Origin: Crotalaria pallida
Lineage: Eukaryota; Streptophyta; Magnoliopsida; Fabales; Fabaceae
Assembly: GCA_037953625.1 (NCBI GenBank)
Contig: CM075655.1
Coordinates: 122,457,001-122,521,000, forward strand
Direction of reading: 5' to 3'
Length of the DNA stretch: 64,000 bases
Shown here: positions 24,589 through 37,332 of the stretch, piece after piece
Layout of the letters: every line of letters begins with the position of its first letter
Numbering within the stretch: the first letter of the stretch is position 1
Position numbers and translations under genes: made by a program
The notes under the pieces: model-generated
Told to the model about the DNA's origin: nothing
What the model saw: only the letters and a program-made list of their open reading frames with translations
Database searches by the model: none

Positions 24589-27380
24589 GCACATGATTAA
24601 ATGGTAAACTCCTTGTTATCAGCAGTTCAATAGTAGAACAAGAAAAACTTGGCTATGTTTTAAGGTAATGTAATATATTTAAGACGATGTGAATATCTGC
24701 CTCCTTTTGACCTACAGTTTTGGTACTGGTTTTGTAATTTTGGAAGTGCTTCACAACTAATTTAGTCCTATTTTTTTTGAGATGCATCTTCAGGTTATAT
24801 CCAACTGAATTATGAATATCCATTGTATTTTAATTTTAGGACCTTGAATAGTTTACGAGGTCAATAATTAAGCTCGTGGTTGTTTTACAATTGGGGAGGT
24901 TGATATTTAGCAAGGGTTGACTATTCTAGAAAATTTTCCTTCTCAAGGGCAGGTAGACAGCAGAAGGTACTTAGGCTGTTTAGCATAATAGCAATCAGCC
25001 ATTGGTAGCATTATGGTCTTTAGGTGGTCTTACTGGAATACTGGTGTAAGGTACTCTTTTATTTGACCCCTAATCATGTCAAACCCGATGATTAGAAACA
25101 AGCTTCATTTCCTATCAAGAAACCATCTATCTCTATTTTCTTTGTCAAATGTTGTTTACTTGATGGGAGACACCCAACCTGAATATTTCAACAGCAACGA
25201 GAATACGAAATCTCTAGGTTTTGGAAGGGATCCCTCATTATTTAGAATTCTGATTAGCCCACTAAGATACTAGACCTCAACCATTTTTCTAGGAATGCTT
25301 GCAGTCAGACACCACCAAAAATTTATAATTTGATTTAGGAATAACTTATCTCATTGTTTGGTTTCTGTGATGATGCTGGTCTAGCTTTGATGATGAGGAC
25401 TTCAATTTTTATAGCTGTGAGTAACTTTCTGTTCCAATGGCTTTCTCAAGTCTATTTATAAAACCAAACATTAATTTGGTGGAACATTGACAAACACCGG
25501 ATAAATTTGCATATGATTATGGGTAGAATGACAACTTTTCCCTTGTTGTCTTACCTACCCCATCCCATCCATCCTCTACCCCGATGTCCGCCACCACTCC
25601 AACGATCACCACCGATGCATCCAACTCCATTCCGGAAGTGAAAAGTTGAAGAGACCCTCCGAACCAGCCACACACCCATTGTGCCTTAGTGCTACCAAAA
25701 TCGTCACTGCCATCACATTATCACTAGCTAGGCCAGAGATTACTGGCCAGAGCTGTTTAGATACCGTCGTCACTGCTGTCTCAAAGTCGAACTCCATCTC
25801 TGCCTCTCAAGGGTAGCATCGTATATAGCTTCCCATCTTTCTAATGTTAAAATCAAATCTTTGTAGTTAGCTAAATTAGTGTCTTATTATGAGTGCAGTC
25901 AAGGGACAAGGATTTTTTTTTTAAAAGAAAAATGAAAGAGTTAGCTGGTGTAACTGATGACGATAAAAGTGAGTATTGATTTATGGATTTTGATATACTT
26001 AGCCTTATGGACTGAGCTTAAGAGTCCAAAGTAGGATATGTTAGTCTCGAGAAACTAAGAAAACAGGTTTTTTTTCTTAAGTGGAGTATAACATTTTCCA
26101 AGGCAAAATTTTCATTTTTATACTCTTAATATCGGTCTTTAAGGTTGAGCCTATCAAAAGCCATAGATTTATTTTGTCGTCAAATGTCAAAATCAACTTA
26201 ATACTTTATGACACCAATCGTGTTGCAGATTTTAGGTTTCATCAGGAAATATATGTAAAGCTTTCAGGTTGCTTCTTTAGCAGTTTGGCGACTAATCCGG
26301 GGGACTCTTAATTCCATTAACATTCAGGTTGTGGCTGAGTGACTCGAGTCCAGTTGGGGTCTGGCAAAGAATGTCAATAATTTTTTTTAAAAAAATTCTT
26401 ATAAGTAATGATTAATACTAATATAAAGTATATTAATTAAAAAAATATATGTTTTCCATTGATTATTGAGTCAAATAAAATTATTCATTAAATGTATATA
26501 TCTTCAGGTTAAAACCAACCTTCTTTTTCTAGTTTTAGAAAACCCTATGTAAAGGTTAACCAAAAAAAAAAAAGAAAACCCTATGTAATGGGAACATGGG
26601 AACATATGCTATTCTAACCTACAAAAGTGTGTTTAAAAAATAAATAAATAAAATATTTAACAAGGTTTTTTTTAATCAATCACTCTGTACTAGCGCAATA
26701 TGGACGTTATGATGAGTTGAAAGAAAAGCTAATGAGATTTCTTTCTCAATTATGTTACTTGTACAATCTGATCACACAATTTTGTGACACCTTATAAAAC
26801 CAAATTTGTTTTGGAAGTTGTGGGATCTGAATATATAACTAGCATTCTTTTTTCTTTTTTCTTTTTTTTTTTTAAATTGACCAATAACTAAAGTGGTATA
26901 TTTTCATTTTAGATAGTTGTTGATTGGGATAAATTAATGGAGCCGAAAAGTTCATATAAGCTAAACATAATATATCAACAAAGAAAAAATGGAATTGATT
27001 CAGAAATAAAATCCTAATAGCCTAGCAGTATAACAGACTGGTGAAACTTTTGTTTCTCCTGATGAGGAAATCTTGTATTTTCCTTGTGGTCCAGTTCAGT
27101 TAGTGATCTATCATATCCTTTTTATTACGAAATATGCTAATCGCAAAAAAAAAGTGCTTTCATGAAACGAAGTTAGCATATATCACAGGGTTTGCTAAAC
27201 CTTGATAATAGGATATTAAAAAGTTACTGTATAAAAAAATATTAAGAACTTAAGTTTACCAACTTTTAGTTATTATATCTTTAGTTTTTATTTTTATTTT
27301 TATAAGAATCAAGGTTAAGAAAATCTTATCTTATAATCAAATTACTATTTTTTTTAAAAAAAATGTGCAACTTGATGTAT
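24589..27380. other. 3' flank of the queuosine-salvage gene and unassigned DNA
   Basis: The first few hundred bases probably include the 3' UTR. Frames at 25076-25273, 25606-25797 and 26081-26311 show no family motif. The CCACCACTCC/CACCACCGATG block near 25580-25620 is simple in composition. Confidence 0.3.
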
Positions 27381-27597
27381 TTTTCATATACACGTGGCTA
27401 GGACAGTAAGAGTTTGCAGAAGATTTTCGTGGCTGGAAAAAAGTTAAAATATAATGTGAACACAATAAAAATTAGGAACTCACAATTGAGATCAGCATGT
27501 TTGATGTAATTCTGTGAAATTCCACCGCCACTGAAGTCCTTTATCTCAAATTCTAAACACTTCCTCAGCTTTAACCTCTTCAACTGAAAGGAAAGTC

Positions 27598-27745
27598 CAG
27601 TCCCTTGTTCCAACGGTTCTTCTTCACTTCCTTAGGCACCACCACTTTTGGACCGTACTCAGGATTGCTGTGCCCGGAATCACCAAGTTGATGTGGTTTC
27701 ACGAAATCTATGAGGGGGTTCCTTTAATGGTTTTACCTTCACTTT
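27598..27745 (-). pseudogene. Possible gene fragment, unidentified
   Basis: On minus, a frame of about 47 codons reads RNPLIDFVKPHQLGDSGHSN and on through GPKVVVPKEVKKNRWNKG to a stop at about 27598. The composition is protein-like (charged, Trp, Gly) and unlike the AT-rich noise around it. It is bounded by stops and lacks an obvious start. I cannot name the family; it may be a captured exon or a decayed gene. Confidence 0.25.
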
Positions 27746-27770
27746 CTGAAATCAGATGGAGCTTTTAAAA

Positions 27771-28910
27771 GTGGTAGAATTTTGACAGCTATACTTCTTC
27801 TCTAGTTGGTGGACCACTCACCACTGATAGAAAGTTGTGAACATTGTGGTACACTTTGTTTTTTTGTTAGCTTACTTTGGTTAAATTAATAGTGTGATAC
27901 CACTTATACCCACGAATAATTCTTTTGCCTAGGTAATTTAAGGCAAAGTTTCATCCACTCGTCAAGGAATAAGATTTTGTACCTCATCTTGACCATCAAA
28001 TTAATCCTAGTTTAGTTTGAAATTATCTGATTTATTTTTCCAAATGTTTGATGCGATAGTGTGATTAAACCAAAGTACTGTACTTTGAGATGCCGATTGA
28101 TTTGAACATGAAGGACCACCAAGCAAGTTGCTTTATATTACGAGACATTGGGACCTTTACCATCAACGTCATGCTTTGTGGGTGGAAATTGAACTCAACC
28201 TAATCCAAACCTTTGTTTATCATTAATATTTTGTGTATGGCTTAGAATTGAAAAACTGAGTAGACAATTTTCACATCGAATAAGAAAGAAGAGAAAAAAA
28301 CATTGGTCCTTTATTTCTTTTCCAAAATATAGAACTCCTTCAGTCCTTCACTGTAAATTCCATAATTTAAGTTGTGCACAGTACATATAATAATGTTACT
28401 TATTTATAATACAGAGGACCCACAAATCGGAATCTTTAGGATATTGCCAGCATTTTCACCCTAGTATGAACTTTGTTTTTTGTGTCATGGAAAATCTTAA
28501 AATGTATCACGTCTCTTTGATGATGGTCCTGAAATATTTTTGTGGTTCATTCATTAACCCCTTCCCTTTCAAAGTTACAATAGGTACTAATTCTGATCTT
28601 CACCGTAATTTTTTGGTACATTTTAAAGGATAGCTCTGCACGGCTGCACCTATCAGTCTACCACCCTCTGTTTAACACCCTTGTAAATTACACCCTCTGT
28701 CCAAAAAAAAAAAAAGGTTAAAAAATAAAAATTAACCATTTTATATAAAAACGAAAAACAAAAAAATGCTCAAAGAAATCAATTCAAATTTTTTTTAATC
28801 TATTTGGGATTGAGGGATTTTATTAAAAGATTTTATAACGTATACTATTAGGCATATATTAAGACTGTTTAAAAAAGTAAATTTATATGAAAAAAATATT
28901 ATTTGATACA
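27771..28910. other. Unassigned intergenic DNA
   Basis: No gene or bounded element is seen. Confidence 0.3.
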
Positions 28911-28919
28911 TTAGAATAT

Positions 28920-29407
28920 GGCTTATTTATGTCTTTAGTTCTTGAAAGTACAACATGTTTTGGTTTTAGTTCCTAGAAGTTATTTTGATCGGCATTAGTT
29001 CTTAAATTTTCAAACATTTTGGTTTTGGTACCCTCCGTTTGTAAAAATTTGTTATTTGTTTGTGTAGTTAACGGAACATCATATCAGCAATCTATGTGGT
29101 CTGAAGTGAAACTAAATAGGTGATATAACGTGGATGATACAAATCCACGGACGCAAAATGGTCCGATACGCAAAATGATTCCGTACGCAAAATTTTGAGT
29201 TCATAGGCCTGAATCATCCATGTCACATCACCTATTTGGCGCGACCTCGCACCCATGTCAGCTGGTGTGGATTTTCGTTAACTATGTCGGCAAATAACTG
29301 ATTTTTTTGTAACGGAGAGGACCAAAACCAAAATGTTTGAAAAATTAAGGATGAGGACTAAAACCAAAACACGTTGAACTTTTAGGGACCAAAACCATAA
29401 ATAAGCC
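28920..29407. mobile_element. Mutator-type MITE, third copy, with 9-bp target duplication
   Basis: Starts GGCTTATTTATGTCTTTAG and ends CATAAATAAGCC, with the same inner landmarks as the copy at 11501. The flanks TTAGAATAT (28911-28919) and TTAAAATAT (29408-29416) match at 8 of 9 positions. Confidence 0.88.
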
Positions 29408-29597
29408 TTAAAATATAGTAATATTTTTAGTTTTTCTATAAGTTTTTATCCATTAAAATATTTTAACATGTGCATTGATAAAGCTCACATTCAAAACTAT
29501 TACTATAATAAAAGAAAACAATCTTTTTTAACTGGTTGGTGTAAATTAATCTCTTCCACCTATATCCTCATAAATATAAAAAATTACAATTTTAAAA

Positions 29598-29874
29598 GAG
29601 TAATATGTCAGATTAGTCCCTGACTTTGTAAGCATCGGTCAAGTTAGACCCTGACTTTATCGAAATAGCAATTTAGTCCCTGATATTTCATTTTAATTCA
29701 CATACGTCCCTATCTTTATCCCATTTTAAAGCAAATACATCCCTGCGATAGTGACGACATGGACTAACTTGATCGACGTTCTCTTAACTCAGGGACTAAA
29801 TTGCTATTTCGATAAAGTCAGGGACTAACTTGACCTACACTTACAAAGTCAGGGACTAATCTGACATATTACTC
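29598..29874. mobile_element. Long-hairpin MITE (ends GAGTAATATGTCAGATTAGTC)
   Basis: A 277-base near-palindrome. The left arm GTCCCTGACTTTGTAAG..ATAGCAATTTAGTCCCTGA is repeated inverted on the right with few differences over about 110 bases per arm. The spacer is only some 50 bases. It has no coding capacity. Confidence 0.8.
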
Positions 29875-31561
29875 AATTTTAAAATCTGTAACTTACACAT
29901 AGACGACAAAGAAATATAAGGATAAAAACATAAAGTCATCTTACTTTCTAAGTGACATGCAGTTTCAGAGGTTATGAGATAAAGGTTATGAGATAGGAGA
30001 TGATATTCACACAAAAATATAAAACTGCATCAAAATTAAAAAACACGATAATATGAATGCAGATCAATAAGTACAACAATGCCTCTTGAGACACTAATAA
30101 ATATAATTCAACTTTGTCTTTGGACCGGGAGTTGTTATCATGTTTTGTTTTGAAAAGAAGCCGAAAATATCCAAAGGTTTAAATGTACATATATTAGCAT
30201 TACTAAAGAGTAGGGGATGAGTTGGTTTCTGTATGTTGTTCGAGTCAATTTTTAAATTCAAACCCGTTATTAGAGTTGAACAAGGTAAGAACGAGTTCAA
30301 ATTATGACGAGTTCGAATATGGATAGATCTAGGTTGACTTGAGATAATGATGAATATCATAAAAAAAAAATTACAGAATGTTTATCTCATATTTTTTAAT
30401 CGTTATATCGAAAAGTTTGTAAAAATAAAAATGCCCATGCATGAAATTCAAGATATGTTCGTTTAAGATCAAAGTTTTTAATATTTGTTTGTCTAACTTC
30501 AAAATATAATTCTTTTGTAATGTACCGGATTACAAAGATGCAACACAAAAATTAAAGAAGTATACATAATTAATTAAATAGGATTTCGAGGATAAATTAG
30601 TATAATTGTTCTTTTTTTATTTTATAATGTTTGTAACAATAACACATAACACATTCAGTCTTATTAAGAGTTTAAGCCATAGTGGAAATAGTTGAAAAAA
30701 CTAATTTAGCAATTATAACGCATTTAATTTCTACTTAACAAAAAATAGTACTAAAAATTTACAGAGAAAAGAATTCATAAAATTACATTCATTCATTCGC
30801 TATTATGAGCATTAGTCATATAAGAAATGGTCACAATACATATTAGAGTAGCACTCGCTACTTGACACTATACAAAATCAGTGGCCCGAATGTAGAACTT
30901 TGTCTATGAACAAAAGCTTTCGACCAAGACCAACCATAAAGAAAACAATTATAGAGTTGAAGGAAGAAGGAAGTTACCGATGAGTCAGAAGTTGAAGTAT
31001 TGAAGATTGGAAGGCAGTAGCACTGGAATGGATGACAAGTAGCATTCTGAGTGGCAATAGTAGTGTCTAGATAACGGTAGCAGTTTCTGGGTTATAGTGG
31101 GTGTCTAAGCGATAGTTGGTGCCATGATGAAGAAGGGACAAGGAACCCTATAAGTCTTCCTCTGAATTTTGAAAGGTGAAAAGCATGCGAGATTTGCTTG
31201 TTGTATCAAATTTGGATGGATTTAAAAATCATATGGTTGGGACTTGTAACGAGACGGATTGAATAATCCGGCAACAAACCCGATCCCATTCTATTTCGAA
31301 ACGTGTATGTCCTCCTTTGTTGCATTAGATAGTTCTAATCCAACTCGAACCCGTGGGTCGGGTCTTGCTCACCCTAGTAATAGAAAAGAAGTGTGAAATG
31401 AAATTTGAATTTATATAAAAATAAAGGGAGAAGAATATTATTCGAAATTCAAATTACTCTTTGCTACTTAGCCTGTATGCATAAAACTTCAATTCTATAT
31501 ATATTGGGAAATAAAACATGTCCTGGACAACGATGACCCATAATTGTGTGCCATCTGGCTA
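29875..31561. other. Unassigned intergenic DNA
   Basis: Frames such as 30094-30360 (minus) have no recognisable domain. The segment 30880-31380 is less AT-rich and contains repeated GTAGCA/AGTAGC words near 31010-31090, but nothing identifies it. Confidence 0.3.
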
Positions 31562-31888
31562 CTCCCTCCGTTTCATTATGTTAGCTTTTTTTTCATATTG
31601 TTTGGCCTTTTATATTTTCAATACATAAACATTTTTTTTTCAATTTTAACCTTTCATTCAATCATTTCTCTTGCTCCTCATTAATTCTACTTTTATCATA
31701 TCTAAACCACTATACATTAATTAATTAATGAACACACCTACTAATAAAAATTAAACACTACTACAATTTTCAATAATAATTAAATAAGGGCATTTTGGAC
31801 AAACTATACATAATACTTACAATAATTAACATTTTATTAATCTGTGTGTCTAGGCCTTAGAAGGCCTAACATAATGAAACGGAGGGAG
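31562..31888. mobile_element. Stowaway-like MITE
   Basis: TA-flanked, inverted ends CTCCCTCCGTTTCATTATGT and ACATAATGAAACGGAGGGAG, perfect over 19 bases. Same subfamily as 7395 and 35382. Confidence 0.92.
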
Positions 31889-32202
31889 TATTTATTAAGA
31901 CTAGAATTTTGGAGGGAAAGGGAGAGATTTTTTTTTTAAAAAAATAATAATAAAAGAGTTATATACAATGCTTATAGAAAACAGCTAGAGAATTATAAGG
32001 TAGATTTTATAACAATCTATTATTTTATTCCTTTAATTTTAAAAAATTATGACCAAAACATTTAGTAGTTGCGAAGAACATATAGTGATATACAACTAGC
32101 CAGTAAACTTATTGCTGAAAATAAATTTCACTTCTTTTTTTAGTAGTGATTGTAGAGACAAGTGCAAGATGCACCTTAAAAAAATCCGTTGTTTACGTGA
32201 TA

Positions 32203-32493
32203 CTTCATCCGGTTCGAATTATAAGTAAATCTAATTACTTTTATACTTATTAAGAAGGTTAATTGATTATATTTAATTTTCTGGAATTTATAAAAAAAAT
32301 AGAAATATTGTAGAAAAGTAGTATTGAGAATGAAATAAAATTAAATAAGATACTAGCAATTTTTTAGAGATGTTTTAGGAAAGTAACATTGGGAATGAAA
32401 TAAAATTTAATAAAATTAGTTAATTTTGCTTATATTTTAAATCAAGAGAAATATGTTTTTTTTTTTGCTTATTATAATTCGAGCCGGATGGAG
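32203..32493. mobile_element. Stowaway-like MITE
   Basis: TA-flanked, inverted ends CTTCATCCGGTTCGAATTAT and ATAATTCGAGCCGGATGGAG. Same subfamily as 42234. Confidence 0.85.
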
Positions 32494-32855
32494 TATATAT
32501 GATTAAAATATTTCAATGTTTGTGTAAATTACATATCAAAATATTTCCTACATACTATTTTTGCATGCCAATTTTTTAAAGCAAAATACAAATAAAAGCT
32601 TATAGGATTCTCTTTTTTCCCGTATAAATTGTCAAATTTTATAGAATAAAATTGCTGTACGAATAACAAAGTTATGTAATTTATTAACGTTTTATGTATA
32701 ACACATGAATTTTCTCGCAACTAGACATGTTTTCTTTTAAAAAAAATAAAATTATAAAACTTATATTTTTTAGATGTATCGTTTCCACGTAATTTATCCA
32801 TTTTTTATATTTTTTAAACAATTTATCCATTTTTAGATTATATTATTTTTGTCTT

Positions 32856-33000
32856 GCTAGGGCACTTGTTAAAGTTTTTAGTATTGGAAAAAGATATCAT
32901 AGGTGCACATTCTTTTATGTATCATAAATACAAAAATCCACATTTTTTTTATAAGTTTTTACTCTTTTTAGCTTCTTAACAAATGCACTAAATACACTTG
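32856..33000. mobile_element. Nonautonomous element, CACTTGTTAAG family
   Basis: Left end GCTAGGGCACTTGTTAAAG and right end CTTCTTAACAAATGCAC, imperfect inverted repeats about 130 bases apart; inside, GTGCACATTCTTTTATGTAT matches the relic at 15130. Confidence 0.5.
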
Positions 33001-33141
33001 TTAGCATTTGCCTTTTTTTTTTTTAATCAATGATTCACTAAGCCCATATGTTTTCATGGGTTCGCCATTTATTAATGGGTTTCCGAGACTAATCTTGTGT
33101 GATGTTCATTTCTGTCTCTCTTAATGGGATGTTTTTACGTA

Positions 33142-33425
33142 CTCTTTCCATCTTGAAATATAAGAAAAAATATATATATTTCTTTTGGTTTAAAATAAAA
33201 TTAAAATTAACTAAATTTCTTAAAATTTGTTTCATTCCCAGTATTACTTTCTTAAAACATTATTATAAAATTGTTATCTTATTTAATTTTTGTTTCATTC
33301 CCAATGTTACTTTCGTAAAATACCTTTATTTTTTTTATAAATTTGAGAAAATTAAATACAATCAACTAATCTCCTTAATAAACGCAAAATTAGTTTTTTT
33401 GGCTTTTAATTCAAACCAAATGGAG
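33142..33425. mobile_element. Stowaway-like MITE
   Basis: TA-flanked, ends CTCTTTCCATCTTGAAATAT and TTCAAACCAAATGGAG. The 124-codon frame over it is repeat-derived. Confidence 0.65.
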
Positions 33426-35381
33426 TACTCTCCATTCCTAATAGTTTTGTACTATTTAAAATATCTTGTATAAGTACTTTATCCATTTTATTTTTAATAT
33501 TATTTAATTCTTTTAAAAATATCCTTATATCACTTTGCATTCTTTTAATCAATAAACATTTAATGCAATGCTTTAATTATTTATTTATCAAACAATCTTA
33601 TAAAATAATTTATTAAGTAAAAAGATGCATCATAATAATTAATGACAAATCTAAAAATACTTCATTAATCATAAACAAATTTAATATTATTACTTACTTT
33701 AACAATTTACTTATTCCGCTATTGAAGTTCATAAAAGATCTTGCATTATTTGTATTTAAGAATGAAAAGGGTAAAGATTAGTAGGTTATAGGTGGTTTAA
33801 GTTCATAATAGTATTATTTAAAAATTGCAAGAGAAAGACTATTAGTACTCGTTTCTCTTAAGTTCTAGATCGTGATTTTATGTTATCAAAGAGTAGTATT
33901 TTACTCAAATAAAAGCAAAGGGTCAGGTTACGTTGTACTCCAGCAAAAGTTGTGTGCTTATGTTGGGGAGAACAAAAAACGCATATTTATCTTTGAAAAT
34001 ATATGTTTAAGATGTTAGAAACAGAAAAAATAGTATATGTACTGCCAATGCAAAATTATTTTTTTTTGGTAGAACAATGCAAATTTTTTTTTCTACGTTG
34101 TTAACATGTTATAAATAGTTGATGAGTTAATAATGATTAATTTATAAATAAAAATAAGTATATAAAATTTTACATTATCGATGCACATATATTAAACTAT
34201 AAAAATTATTGAAGCTGATTTTATAATATTAACTTACTTTCTTTTTTTTTTTTTTACCTTTTCTTAATCTTTAAATATTATACTGTATTATATTTAGAAT
34301 ACTTGATAGCAAGTTTCTGAACTGCTAATGATCCTTGATCCTTCAAATATCTGAACTGCTACGCTAACGAGTAACGATGGCCGTGTTTCCTTATCTTACA
34401 CCAAACCCTCACAATCATTAGTGCTTTAAATTAAATAATTTTATGCCCTCTCACATTTTTATAACATTGTTTTTTATTCCTTCCCCACCTTACAGCCTAT
34501 CACTTGGTACGAAATTTATTTATTTCTTGTCAAAACTCGTAGTCGTACATGTGCACGCCATTCCGTGGTCATATAGCCACTTGTTTACAAACAAAATTTA
34601 GATTAGAAAAACTTGCATAATTGCGTGTACTCTCCGGTCTCTATGCTTGCATGCTGACTTCTTTTAGTTTTTTTTTTATAAGCATATTTTTCGATTAATA
34701 AATTACATTAATTAATTTTTTTTTCAAATTTATTTTTATATACTCATAAAAAATGAAAAATATATTCTAGTTCAAAAATATTTTCCAAATATTTACGATT
34801 TCAATATGTAAATAACAATATTAACTAACATACTTATTCATCATATGAACTCATAAAGTGTATTTTTTCAAATCACAAAATCGAGCCAAACTATTTGAGA
34901 ACTCATCAAACCGAGCCAAATTTGAGTTGATTTTTATTTTTTATTGAGCTCAAATCGTGTTTCAAGTTAAACTATTTTTGATTGAATCGAATTAAGCTGG
35001 ATCAAGTTCAACTCGGCTCAACTCATTTTTAATCATGCTCTTTCGCTCTCATCTCATTTTCGTAGTAGACAAAACAACAATTATCATCAAGTCCCACCAT
35101 TCATAACATGAACAAATTTTTCTTGTTTTGTTTTCTTTGGATATTTTTACCCAAGTCAAATAAAGTATTTTATTTTTTTTTAGGGATCAAACATTTATTA
35201 AATACTCTGGAATTTCATAGAAATAAAATTATATTTGATTATAGTTAAAAAAAATAAAATATTTGAATACATTAATTTCATTACATTTAGAAAAACGAGA
35301 AATTATGTAAACAAAAAAGAGAGAGAGAGAGATCAGGTTGTGTATGGTAATGTAAATATTTTTTACACCCTTAACACGTTA
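33426..35381. other. Unassigned AT-rich intergenic DNA
   Basis: No gene is seen. A slightly less AT-rich patch near 34320-34640 has no recognisable coding sequence. Confidence 0.3.
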
Positions 35382-35656
35382 CTCCCTCTGTTTCGCTATG
35401 TCCGGACTTTTAGCATTTTTTTCTTGTTTCATATTATTTGACCTTTTACATTTTCAATACACAAACATTTTTTTTTATATTTTAACCTTTCATTCAATCA
35501 TTTCTCTTACTCCTTATTAATTTTATTTTTATTATCTCTCTCATCTCTAAATCACCATACATTAATTAATGGACTCACTTACTAATAAAAATTAAATACT
35601 ACTACAATTTTCAATAAGGATTAAATAGAGTCATTTTGGACAAACTATATATAATA

Positions 35657-36300
35657 CTCCCTAAGTCCCTAATTATAAGGTCCTCTTGTGTAAAAAAATT
35701 TGGTCCTAAATATAAGACCCTCTTGTAATTTTTTCAAAATTACCCTTACATCTAATCATTGTGGTCTAAGTTTTTGTGAGAATAAATAAATAAAATTGTA
35801 TTGGAATATGAAATGGAACTTGTTTAATGTTGTAAATGACTTGAAAATTGATTCACTGCAGATGATGGAGTATCTAGGAATTAAATTAATTATTGAAAAA
35901 TGAAATACTACCTCCGTCCCTAAATATAAAGCTCTTTTGACACTTTTATTTTGTCCCTATTTATAAAGCCCGTACCAATTTTCAATGATCATTAATTACT
36001 TTTTTCCACAAACACCCCTATTTATTTAACACTTTTTAGATTCCCAATAATATTAACAGGGGTAATTTTGAAATTACATATCAAAATTTCAATACAATTA
36101 ACTAAATTATTCTACTTTCTTAATGGACGTGAAATCTCCCAAAGAGGCTTTATATCTAGGGACGAAGGTTGAATTTATTATGTTCTAATAATTGGTAGAG
36201 GGGTATTTTTTGAAGAACATATCAATTTTAATATAGAATTCAACAACATTGGTGGACTTAAAAATGCTCAAGAGAACCTTATAATTAGGGACGAAGGAAG
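35657..36300. mobile_element. Stowaway-like MITE, middle member of the nest
   Basis: Inserted at a TA in the outer element. Ends CTCCCTAAGTCCCTAATTAT and TATAATTAGGGACGAAGGAAG are inverted. It is itself split at 35911-36168. Confidence 0.85.
35911..36168. mobile_element. Stowaway-like MITE, inner member of the nest
   Basis: Ends CCTCCGTCCCTAAATATAAA and TTTATATCTAGGGACGAAGG are inverted, with the interior AACACTTTTTAGATTCCC seen in 51320 and 57068. It is the youngest insertion of the three. Confidence 0.8.
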
Positions 36301-36407
36301 TATTTACAATAATTATTTTCTTAATTTGTGTATTCAGGCCTAATAGGTCAGACATAGTAAAACAGAGGGAGTATTAATCATTCATCTTATAACTAATTAT
36401 TTTTTGG

Positions 36408-36535
36408 AAAATGTTAATACTTGTTAAGCAACTAAAAGTATGCAGAAAAATGTGATTTTTGAAATTTTTGAAGAAATGACTAATGTCAATTTGTGATTAT
36501 TTTATTACTTCAAGTAACCTTAACAAGTGCCATAG
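36408..36535. mobile_element. Nonautonomous element, CACTTGTTAAG family
   Basis: Left AATGTTAATACTTGTTAAGC and right CCTTAACAAGTGCCATAGC are imperfect inverted repeats around a 90-base AT-rich core. Confidence 0.45.
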
Positions 36536-36713
36536 CAAAAACTTTATTTTTTTAAAAAATTTAACGTAATAATTTTTTAAGAAAAATGATATATTCTCTT
36601 AATAAAATTATCCTAACATTTTTCAATCACACAAAAAAAAATGATTTGTGCGATATAATGATACTTACCTCGTTAATAACTAGTTCATAAATTACACTAT
36701 GGTTAAGAGAATA

Positions 36714-36986
36714 CTTTCTTTGGTCTTATTTATAAGACCCTTTTGAGGTCTTTTACTCCCTCCAATGAGAGCAGATAAATTTGTTAGTGACATTGGAAAT
36801 ATAAAAATTTGATATACTTTTTCAAAACTACTCCTATAATTATTATTGAAACTCTAAAAAGTGTTGACTTTATAAGAGTGTTAGTGGAAAGAAGTAATTA
36901 AATGTTATTGAAAATTGAAAATGAGTCTTATAAATAGGACTAAAATAAAAATTTCAAAAAGATCTTATAAATAACATGGTGGAGTG
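36714..36986. mobile_element. Stowaway-like MITE
   Basis: TA-flanked, ends CTTTCTTTGGTCTTATTTAT and TTATAAATAACATGGTGGAG; the interior matches the 18300 and 21190 copies in reverse. Confidence 0.6.
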
Positions 36987-37037
36987 TATTACTTCCCTTA
37001 TTTTAATATGATAATATGATAATATTACTAGTAGTTA

Positions 37038-37332
37038 CTCCATCCGTTTCACTTTAAGTGTCTTTTTAACATCAAAATTTTGTTTCAAAATAAGTGTCTT
37101 TCTACCAAATCTAGGCAACATTTAATACTGTTTTTCCTTATTTACCCTTACATTTAATGTTGTTTTAGTTTTGAAATTTGTAATACTAGTAATGATGCAT
37201 TGACAAAATAAAAATATTAAATAAGGGTATTTTTGACAAAATACACATAAAACTTACAATAATCATCATAATCAACGTTTTCTTAATTTATGTGCAAAAG
37301 TCTAAAAAGACACTTAAAGTAAACGGAGGGAG
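37038..37332. mobile_element. Stowaway-like MITE upstream of the LBD gene
   Basis: TA-flanked, inverted ends CTCCATCCGTTTCACTTTAA and TTAAAGTAAACGGAGGGAG; both are followed inward by AGTGTCTTTTT or its inverse. It ends about 370 bases before the probable TATA box and 581 bases before the start codon. Confidence 0.88.

Larger units (their letters stand above)
35382..36371. mobile_element. Stowaway-like MITE, outer member of a three-level nest
   Basis: TA-flanked outer element with inverted ends CTCCCTCTGTTTCGCTATGT and ACATAGTAAAACAGAGGGAG, of the 31562 subfamily. It is split by a second MITE at 35657-36300. Confidence 0.88.

Noticed and set aside
25606..25797. 63-codon minus frame with a protein-like composition
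   Set aside because: No family match that I recognise; composition comes from CCACCACTCC-type simple sequence. Kept only as unassigned DNA.
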